Both the position numbers and the translations under genes were made by a program. Shown one piece after another: positions 28,133 through 40,100 of a DNA stretch of 64,000 bases. The notes beneath the pieces were generated by a model. It had not been told where the DNA came from. It saw only the letters and a list, made by a program, of their open reading frames with translations, and did no database searches. Position 1 is the stretch's first letter. Each line of letters starts with the position of its first letter. Source of the stretch: Onchocerca volvulus (lineage: Eukaryota; Nematoda; Chromadorea; Rhabditida; Onchocercidae); the NCBI GenBank assembly GCA_000499405.2, contig HG738140.1, forward strand, positions 990,188 to 1,054,187, written 5' to 3'.

Positions 28133-31100
28133 GATATGTTAAACAATAAATTTGGGAATTAGCAAAAATAAAATAATGAACATACAAGAGATTTGATTAA
28201 TTTTATATCGTTTGTTCAAAGTACTTGCTGATAATTCTGGTAATATGTGCTGTTGACCATACAAAAATTCACTGTAAATATATGTAGTCACTTTTTTCCA
28301 TTTTGTTTTGTTAAAATTTAAATTAGCCAACAAATTGCTCAGAAACTGAATTTTAGGAAAAAAAAATCAATGATATTATCAAAAAGAAATTTAATTTTAA
28401 TCATATTCATTTTTTCTTCGGGCTATTACGACAAATCTAGCAAAAATATACTATACTCATCCTTCTTCAAACAGCTTTATTAATTCTAACGGGAAGTTAT
28501 AATTATTTTTTCAAATATTTATGATAAATTTGGTAAAAAAAAAAAAAAATTTATACCTATCTTTTTGTTCTCTTTCCACAATTAGGTCATGTTGTTGATG
28601 TTGCTGATATTGTTGTTGTCCGTGCAAGTTTGGATCCCAGTGTGGTGGTGGTAATGGAGGTATTTTTGTTGCATTTTCATCATTATTGGATGTATCTGTA
28701 CCAAATGTTCTATAATTTGATTCTTTCAACTTAGATTCAGCATACAAATCATTGTGTCTCTCTTGTGGTACATATTGTATCGTTCGTTGCGATATTACTG
28801 ATTGCTGCTCTTGTCGTGGTTGTAATTTGCCGTTTGTCATAAAATGATTTGATAAAATATCATTCTGAAAAGATGATTTTACATTGCTTTTTTTTCTTAA
28901 GTCATTTATCCAACATACCTTTTTATACAATTCTCATTTTATTAAATTTTCATTAATTTCATTTTAAAAAAAAAAATGGTTTTGATTTTTCTGTCGCATA
29001 ATACAAAGAAAAAGTCAAAAATTATGAAATGCAATTGCTTTCTGGAATAATTTATGATTATCACACGAAAAATACCAAAAAAAAAAAATCTTTTAAAAAA
29101 AAGGAATGAATAATTAACATTTCATTTTCCATTAACGAATAAATATTTTACCGGTTGTGTATCGTCATCATTTGATCCATGTTTTTGCAACGTTTCCTTT
29201 TCAGTAACTTTTTCACTATCTCGTGAAGCTTTCCAGTTAATGCTATTATCAAATATGACGAAAATTCCATTATTATTTTCTGTAATCAGGCAGAAATTTT
29301 TAGCAAAATTATGCAACAATTAAGTAGAAAAAATTAACAATTTGACTAAAAAAAAAATAAATAAATAAATGATGAATAACCTGATTTTTGTTCCATTTGT
29401 GCTAATATATCATAAACAAAACAATGTCCTGGTGCATGGATAGCAAAATACTCATTTTCTACACTTAATGTCCAGCCATCTGGATCACCAATGCCTCTAC
29501 AAGAAATAATTCGTTTTATCATATTAAAATTAATTCTTTTATTTAATTGATAAAATTATTGATTGAAATTAAATTGTAGAAAATTTTCACCGCATTTGCA
29601 GACATCTTCGTGACAATTCATCGGCAGTCATCCATGAATGCACTTCAAATAATGCTTCAGATTTATCGGCGCATTTAATTCGTAATACAGTAGCTTGTTG
29701 TTGCTTAAAACTAGCCTATAAAAAAAGGAATCATTAATGATTCAAAAAACAGAAACAAAGATAATATAAAACAAATTAATATCTAATTTGTTTTAAATTA
29801 CTTCACATCAATATTATCATAAAAATAAAACCTTCTGAATGGTGCATTTCTAGTTGTGTAGAAAATGAAAATGCACAGATTAGATTTATTTCATAAATTC
29901 TTGAAAAAATTAAATCGGAAAAAGTCTGATGAATGTAATATCGAACCTATTAACCAAGAATGAGAATGCTTGTGGTTGGGAATTAGCTTAATTAAATATG
30001 AATATTGATATCAATATCCCATGAGATTTTAGAATTTTTTGTTTTTTCTTACTAATTTTCTTCCTTTTATCTTCAAGTGATGTTCAATTTTGTCATGCAT
30101 AAAGAGAAAGAGAAGTTTTCATGTATAATACGATAAATAATGAATAAAAGATAATTACCTGTTCAAGAAATGTTGGTGCAAAATAACGAGATTTTGGTAA
30201 ATCTTTATTGCCAATAGGTTGCCTTAGTAAACTATCGATTAATTGGCGAGATAAATTTGGTGTTTGTTGTTCGAAATAGCTACAAATTTAAGTTTAAATT
30301 TCAAAAAAAGAAAAAAGTGAAGAACAAAATATTGAGAAATTAATTAGTATCATTTTTTTTTTGTTCCCATTTTCAATTTCAATTTCTTTCTAAATTTTGT
30401 TAATTTCTTTATATCCATCAATAAATTTTACTTTAATACTTACAAAGAAATCAACATTTTTATTTCAATAATAATTTAATTAAATTAAAAAAAAAAAGAA
30501 GTTCTTCTTTTTTCTTTGCAAAAAAGCTTACTTCAAAAGAGGAGGATATAATTGCGATGAAGGTGTGAAACTATTAATTGCTCCAAGAAGTAATGTCCAA
30601 GCTTTATCAGCATTATTTTTAACTCGATTATGATATGTTTGAGCACAAAGTTGTACCAAAAGTTCATCTCTTTGTGTTGGATTATCTAATGCCTAAAAGT
30701 TACTTTTGTATTATACCACAAAACAAAGCATCAGTTTTTTTTCTCATTTTTATAATAATGTTTATTGATTATTTCAGACCAGAAATTTTGGATTTTTTGC
30801 TTGAAAATTGAAATGACAGGATAGTAATTTTTTCTGTTCACTTTTTTCAGTTGCTAATATTAGAGATTAATTTATTAATTTACGTTACTATTATCAACGA
30901 TTATTAATGAATAGATTAGGTATATGGTATAGATGACTGGAAAATAGTTGTCAAATTCATTCCAAACTCCTTTACTACTGAGCAAATAGTAAGTTTTAAA
31001 TTGTAAAATCGATAAAATCAGAATATTTCAAATTATAGATCGCAAAAATAAGTCACATTTGAAAACAGTCAAAATAATTTTCAACTAATAAAGTTGAAAA

Positions 31101-34100
31101 CTAAATTAGATAAACCATGAATCAAATCATGAATTAACTAATATTTTGAATCATAAAATGAATAAGATCAGACTATTTCAAAATATTGTTTGCGAAAACT
31201 GAATCATAGTTCAAAATATAGTTCAGTTAACTTGTACTAAGACTTACTAGTTGAATGATTGCTTTGCCAAGAATCGCTAATTGTTCGCAACTCATTTGCG
31301 TATTATTCATATATTGCAGTATCATTGCAAACATTTCCAACGACTGATTAAATTCAATCTCAGTTTCTTTATGTAAAAATGGAGTAGCAATTGGTTCACG
31401 TCGCATTTGCAGCAGATGACCCTACAAATTAAATTATCATGATTAATTTATCGCTTTTAACATAACAACTAATTATTTTAAAAAATAATCTTCCTTGCAC
31501 AACTTATTAATGAATATTTCAAATTAAAATAAATATGCTTGATGTCTTTTACATAATCTTAAACTAAATATTTTATTTGTTGGGAGTTTAAATTTCGCCA
31601 TAAATTTTAACAATTTCATTTTCAATAACCACTTCATAATCACTTTCATATAACTTGCCGCCTATTTATTTAACGATCTTAAAATAAAGAAACAGTCACA
31701 CAGGATATTTACGTGATCTTATCATTTTTTTTGCGTGATCTGATCTTAAAATTAACATTTAATTTAACATTTACTTTAAAATTTTTTTCTGCAAATTGTT
31801 CAATAGTTTCCGTAGGAAGTTTTAATGATTTATCAATTCGTTTATTATATGGAATATAGTGATATATAGTTCGTATATCAGGCATCCTGCAAAATTCTTT
31901 AATTATTTAAGCAAAATTTATTTTTATTTTAGAAAATTATTATATAATTCCTTTTATCATATATCCTCCCAATTATTTATTTAGGCAAATTTTGTTGTTA
32001 TTGCTGAAAATGTTGTCGAAAATTGAAAATATAAAAAATTGAAAATACTCATCTGTTAGCGAATAATCCATTCTTCAATTCTTTCTCAACATTTTTGGGT
32101 AAATCTAAATATTGTACATCAGCTATGGATGATAATTCGGTTGTTCTATTATGTTCCGCAATTATCGCCGTATTATTTTCACATCCTTCTGCCGTTTCTG
32201 CGTATAAATTTAAACGACGTATATTTCGCGTTTCCATATCAATAGTTTTACGAATTTCCTTTCGACGACGATCAACTTCACGTCTTCAATATGTTTAATT
32301 ACAAAATTCAATTAATTTTTGATAAACTTTGATGATTTTCTGCTAAATTTTTTGATTAATTAATCTAATTATTAATTTTTCTACTATTTACCTTGCACGC
32401 CATCCCCGTAAACCTGATTGCAATACTATAACCGCATGTCGTTTCTTTGCAAATTTCCGTTCCGCCGACCATCTACGTATATTTTTTTGTATCACAATAG
32501 CAGAACTATCAAGTAACGCATCACGACGAGTTTCCAAATGTTCACGTAACGGTTCACGCATAAATACTTGCATTTTGCCTGAAAAAGAACGGAAGAAACA
32601 AATATGAATGCAAATTTGATGGATCAAAGAAAATACTAAATGATATTTTTTAACATATTATTGTACTATAACTTGAAGTTTTTCTAAATATTTCTTAAAA
32701 TTTAGAAAATCTTTGTATCAATAAAATGCTTACCTAATCGATAATGTTGTTGAAATTTGTTACCCTGTTGTTCAAGAATATCTTTTGATAATTCATATAC
32801 CGTTTGATATCGAGCTATATCTAGTGGTAACAAACATCGATATCTACAATTATTATAAAAAATATTATAAAGGATTGGAATCGATCTATATAAATTTAGG
32901 ATTTCATTTATGATATTTTCTTTTAAATTGATCCAAAAATCATTTTGATTAATTTCGAAAAATATTTTCTCATCATCATTTTCTTCTATTGATTTTCTTA
33001 TGCATGAATAACAATGTGATAATATGACAATATTACTAAAGTACAATAATTTGATAACACAAAAAAAAGAGAAGAACTTGAATTTCGATTGAAATATTTG
33101 CGAACCTTACGGCAAATCGATCAAATGATTCTCGATATGGAAATCCTAAGCGATGATTATTTGTCGTAGCAAGCAATGAAAGTGATCGCAATTGTCGTGC
33201 TACTGTTTGCGGACAAAATTTCAACTTTTCACGTTCCTGATTACTTCGCATACAACGCACAAATTGTACATTACCTCTATAATATATAATCAAATAATAC
33301 CTGAATTTTCTTTTTAACTAGTCAAGATTATATCTATATGATTACTCTCATTTGATACATATATTGCGGAAACAATTAATCAGAATTTAAAGCAAGAATT
33401 TGAGTCGAAAAATAAAGCATTATTTTGTTTTATAATTACTTAAGTTAATGAATATGACACAACTTTTATCATAGTCATAGGTAAGTGTTGAGATACGGTA
33501 CGACATTTTTTAATAGGCAGATACGATATTTTTACCATACCATTCCATATGATATTACTGAGAATTAATGATAAATAAAATTGACTTATTCATTTTATCG
33601 ATAAGCGCTTTTGCTGCTTGATTATATCGTTGAGCAACATAAATAATCCCATCTGATTGTTGTTGTTGTGCTGACTTTGGATTATTTGTTGTCAAACATC
33701 GGAACATTTGAGCAATAGACTATAAAAGTATTTAAGTTGAAATTTATTAACAATTTGAATAGATTTGATTAATTTTTATTTGTTTAAAAGTTTGAAATTA
33801 TTATTTACTGAGGAAGCATTTCAGGAACTTCGGTATAATTTGTATTGTAGATTTATCATAAATTATCGATAATCAAGTATAATTATTTCAAGCATTAATT
33901 TCATTCATAGATCAAAAATTATCGATGTTAATATTACAAAATGATATATGAAAATTTGTTTTACCGTATTTTGGCTATTTACAAGCAGCTTTATTGTTTC
34001 CCATTTAATTTGTAAGCGATTTTTTTCGACAAATTGTGCGCAATCATACCAAACTTGACCAGCATAATGACGAATGGCAAATTCATATTTATCCATTGAT

Positions 34101-37100
34101 GTTTTACCGGTAGTAACAGAAGCAATTGTTGTTACGGTTGCTTTGGTAGTAAATAATTGTCGCGGAGATTGTTGATGATTGAGAATACATTGTTGTAAAT
34201 AACGAGCAGCTAAGGCCTGAAAATGACCAAAAATTTATGATAAAAAATAATTTCTTGCAGAATTGTGAAGAATTTTACTCAAAACCATGAATGACAAATG
34301 TGGGCCAATTAGTTTGTTATTTTTGATCGAACAAATTTTGATCATTTTGACTTTAATTTTGATTTTGATTTGATCATTTTGTTTGATTGTTTTTTTTGAT
34401 CTTTGATTTTGATTTATATCATCATCAGATATGTTATTTTGATTATTTTGATCATTTTATATCATCATCAGATAGTTGCCGAATTTATAGGTAAACAAAA
34501 AATCTACAACAAGCAAGTCAACAAATAAATATTAAGTTTAGTGAATATCATGCGAATTATTATTTAGGAAAAAGATCGATGAAAATATATCAAAGAGAAA
34601 TTCGGTTGAAAATTAGATTTTTAAAAAATCTAGTCTTTTTTAAAGTTGGATTTTTTTTTTCAAGTTAGATTATCGAGAAAAAAGATAGTATGATAAATTT
34701 CTCAGGATAGAAGATTCATTATCAAATGGTTTTCGAAAAAAAATTTTGATTGTAATGATAAAAATATTAAGAAAAAAAAAAGAAAAACAGTTCACTTTTA
34801 ATAGCAAAAAAAAAAAAAGGATTTTGAAAACAAACTTTCGGAAATTTGGATTCATCATCCAATGTTGGAAGTAAGCCATTGGGACGTTGAAGGAACAGGT
34901 CGATTACTGGTTCATTATTAAACCATTGAATAGACTGGAAAAATAAAAAATTATATTTTTTTAAATTTCGATTTCAAATAATTCCAAACTAAATCGATTA
35001 TGTTAAACATATTAAATTAATCATATTGAATATTTTGATCTAATATTAGAGTAATTAAAAGATTTACTTGCATATCAATTCCTGAAACATTATCCTTTTG
35101 ATATTCCCATTGTATTTCTCGCAGTACTTTTTGCTGATAGTACCATTCCAAGCGTTCATTATACAAATTGATACAAAATTGTTCGAATCCATTCACACTT
35201 GTAGAACGCTGTAAATAAATAATTATTTACTAAATGAACGAGAAAAATAATTTTTTTTTTTTGAAATTCATTAATAATATAAAATCTTTTTAAATTAATC
35301 AGTAATTTCTGAACAATATAATTCCTTCATTAATTGATTTTTTCCATTATCGTATATTTCTGAATCAATTGCACTAATGAAAGAAAAATATTTCTGGAAC
35401 GTTCGACAAAACTACCGGAATATTCCAAAGAAATACCAATTATCACGAATTTTTAATTGTAATGAAGCAAATGCTTATGCAGCTTTTCTAATCAATTCCT
35501 TTAATTTATTCATTTCATCAATTTATTCAACTCAATTATGGTATAATAATTTCAATTTTTTCAATCATTTAAATCTCGCCGGTAGTTTTCTAAAAACTTT
35601 TCATCAATTTGAATATATTATAATAATCGATGGAATCTAGATAGCTTCAAGCAAACCGATAAGATATTGCTTTTGTAAATGAAAATTTAAATGCTTTAAA
35701 CTATCAATAGATTAATTTTAATTAAACCGGACAAATTTCTAATTTAATGAAAGAAATGTTTATGCAGATTTCTAGTCAATTTAGTTGCAACAGAATAATT
35801 TCAACAATTAAACAAAAAAATGATAGATAAGAGATAAATGATAGTTTGAGAGTTTAATTTCCATATTTATTCTGTTCCCAAGTTATTCGCATATTCAAAC
35901 TTTCTTCATATTTACTTTTTCTGTTATTAGCTCCATTCAAAAATAACAGCTTAAACTTTCGTTGATAATTTTAATTGCTCTATTTTTTCATGCCATAACG
36001 AACGAAGAAATAGTTAATATCTTTTGTTCCATTCTTGAAATTACTATTAAATTACTTTTAGTTAATATCTCTGTCACCTTGCTGATTAAACAGTTAAAGG
36101 CCAACATTGAAATTAAATTTTTTAGAAAATGACAAATGATAAAATTGGTATGCAACTAAATTTGCGAAAATAAGAAAAGAATATTAAATGAATTGAGGGA
36201 AAATATTAAATTTAAATTGAAATAACTTACCTCAAAACCGTAGCAATCAGTAAGTACAACTCTCGCCACATTGTTATTGTTGACAAAGTTGCATCCTTTT
36301 GTTGTTGCAGCATTGATACGTTGCAGGATCCAGTCAATTAATTGCTCATACAATAATTGAGCAAATGAATCTCTGTAATATTATAGTTTATGAAAAAAAA
36401 AAGATAACAATTAATCAATTAGTTAAAAAAAGACAATTAACAATTAGCTGAAAAAAAAACATTTCTGAAAGTTTTAATTTGAAAATTTTCAAAATAAATA
36501 ATAATGAAGAAAAAAATTTGAAACAATTTTTAAATTTTTAAAAGTAACATTACCTGATATCTAATGCTTGCTCAATATTCAATGGTACTAATGCAGTTTC
36601 GCCTTCTTCATTTATCTTCTAAAATAAAAGTTTCATTTTTTAATAATTAAATTATTTCGTTTCAAAAAATGGTACAATCAAGTTTTTTCGTATATATTTT
36701 TTATCTATTTTTTTTTCATGCAAAATAATTTTATTTTATTAAATCATTTCGATATTTCAATTCTAATTATATTAATTAGTCCTGTATTTTAGTTCTTTTA
36801 TTCGAATGATTGTAAATTCAAAAAAATCGATCGCGAAATTTTCTTTTGATATTTAAAATTATCCGAATTTGATATTTAAATTATTTGATGGATGAAACTA
36901 GCATTTACAAATATCTCTCATGAACTTTTTCAAAAATTTGAAATTTTTGCAATTAATTGAATTTCATAATTGCTCATCTACCAATTCTGAACTAAATATT
37001 TTTTAAATCTTTTAATTCAACCAACCACTTGTTTTTGAGTTAATAATTGATGTAACGATTCCAAATCAACTTCCAATAAATATGCACACCATTTTAGTTC

Positions 37101-40100
37101 TTGTTCATTACCTATTTCAACGCCGATCATAGCATTATCACTGGATTGAGTATTCGTTCCATTTACAGTACCAATTTTCTGCTGAAATTTCCTCATTATT
37201 AAATTTTCAAATTTTCAATTCTTTGAAATTTTACTAATTTTAGCTCAAAATATTTGCCAAACAAAAAAACAGAATAAAAACTTATTAAAATAAAATAAAT
37301 TATTTTTTAAATAAATTATTCATTACCTTGATAGGTTTAAAAAATAAATTGCCAATATGCAAAATAGCAGCGAGAATACGTTGGATGAAATCTTGTTGAT
37401 GTTCACTGATATCTAGTAATTCTAATGAAGTACAAAGATTTTCGTATTTCTGACGTAACATCATCGAATCCATTGAAACTTTACCCTAAATATTAATCAC
37501 ATTTGCTGTCATAATTTTGTAGGAAATTGATAAATTCTATTGCCTTTTATTTCTAACAAAAACCAACGAAATGATATCGAAAATAGTAATTAATTACCAA
37601 AAAAAAAAAAAAACAAAAAAACTGCCAAAGAAATAAGTACAAAAACAAACTGTAATCTATCAAAAAACATTCATAAAACGGAGATATTCACAAAATTAAA
37701 TTGATAATTAAGAAATTAATTGATCAATTAATGTCAAAATTTTCAACTGATATTCTAAACTTTTTCATTATACTTAATTGCTTCATCATATTTTGATAAT
37801 ATATTTCCTTTTATCACAGGAAACAAAACAAACGATCATTTATTTAATTTTTTCTCTTACCTGATTCAGGTAGAAATGTTGTTGTTCGCTTTTTAGACCC
37901 AATTTATGCTTCTCATTAATATCCATACTTGAACAAAGTTCATAGAATACATTATAATTACATTCACCAATTCGTTGACCAACAATTCGACTAGGTTCCA
38001 CATGTATTTGAATTTGTTGAAATTGTACTTGTTGATGTTGTTGTGACATTGTATGAACAGAAAAACCGATAAGCATTGCGCTGAAACTTTGCATTTCGTA
38101 AATTCAAAAAAAAAAAAATTTAATTTTATTAAATTTTACATTAAAAAGTTTACTTGACAATTCAACGAAAAGTATTCTAAATAATTGAAATAAATAAATT
38201 TTATAAAATACTTTCGATAAAACATTTCCAGGCAATAACTCATCCGCGTCCCTTGCATATTTTTAAGCGTACGAGCGCTGCAAAATGCGTCAAGTACACG
38301 TTCCACTGATTCCAACTGGAAATTCATTAAATACATTTTATGAATAAACAATTAACTTTCCTTTGCTTATTTTCAGAGTACAGTAAATAAACTTTTAATC
38401 TTACAATAAGTACTTAAATATGAATCATTAATTTTCATAAATTTTGCTTATTCTTATGTTTGATAAATTCGAATTATTTCTGGTTACATATCAACGCTAT
38501 CTAAAATTTTTCCGCAATTGTAAAATTAAAAATTTTATTTATAAAAAACAAAAAGAATTTTACTCAGTACATAAAAGCAAAAATTTTATCTGTTAAATAG
38601 AATCAAAAATTTCTCAACAATTTCCAATATAAATTTTTAAATGCAAAAAGGTATTTTATACCTGCTGTACAATAGTTGCTCGTTTTGCGTTATGCTGCAC
38701 AGACGAATTAATTAAATAATTAGCACAATACATTAGATTGTAAGTTTTACCGGAACCCGATTCACCACTAAAAATATTTGAAAGAATTCAAAAATTTAAA
38801 AATCAAATATAATTTTACAATAAAATTTTATAGTATCAAAGATAATAAATTTAGAATGTTTGAATTTTCTCGTCTAAGTCCGTAAATTTTATAATTAAAT
38901 CTAATTTTTTCATTTTAAAATTTGATTTGCATATACCAAAAACAAATGGATTCATGTTCCGATCGTCCATTTTCAATACGTAGCAAAGCTTTCTGAGCAA
39001 CTGAGAATATATGTCTATAATGAAACGATAATTATTAATCGTCAATTAAATAATTGATATTTCAATTAAATATAATAATTCAATTTGCCAGTAATTAAGT
39101 ACATGCAATCAGACTATTGGATTCTTTCGTTAATTTCGATTTTGATTTTTTCTTCCTTTTTTTTTTTTCATATTATCACGATAATCGAAATTGCAATAAA
39201 TGAGAATAATTAAGTATTAGAAAATGGATTTTTAAGAATTCGAAGTAAGCAATTAAAATAAATCAAAGCATATTTATCTAACTAAGTTTCAGAAAGGGAA
39301 ATATTGATCAGATCTACAGTATCCCTGAACATATTAAGTCGTTTTTAGGAAATAAATATATTAAAGATTGCTATATCAGATTAGTAATTAAGTTATCATG
39401 ACTATGCAATCTAATTAATTTTTGTCACAAATAAATAATAATCAAATTTATTCTCAATAAATAAAATTATGAAATGCTAACGCTGGTAAACTATTAAGAT
39501 TATTGCTTTGTCGATATAATTCTTGTACTTTATTATCGTAAATTGTTGATAATGTATCATATGGATTTAGTACTATTAATACATCGCCAGTAAATGTCTG
39601 AAAATTTCGAATGAATTTAGCAAAAAATGAACAATAATTTAATCAAAATTTTTCAAATTGAAATTTAGACAAATAAAATAGTTCGAATGTTTTTGAAATT
39701 TTTTTGTATCATCGATTGAAAATTGCTGATGTGATACAATCATAAACTATTTCTTGACAAAACATCATTTTTGATATTTTTAGATTAAATTTCGAAAAAT
39801 GAAAAGCTTATTTTAGACTATTTATTCAAATATTTTATTTCAACTTATCATTTTGACGAATTTATCATAAATTTAATTATTGTATTATAAAATATACCAT
39901 TAATATTACATGCTAAAAGAAGCAGAGATAAATATAAACGTACGTAAAAACGTTTTGCATCGAAACGTTTCCGCAAAGCAAACAATAAAGCTGATTCTGA
40001 TTCATCACTGTAGAAATAATTTTAATTGAAATTATTTGATTAATTTTCGATCAAAAAATTTCAAACTTTCAACTGATTTTCGATTGATCTTATTAAAAAG

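Noticed and set aside
35377..35640. 87-codon plus-strand ORF inside a myosin motor intron
   Set aside because: Antisense to the host, AT-driven composition, no recognisable motif; weak similarity to DNA about 260 bases further on suggests simple local repeats.
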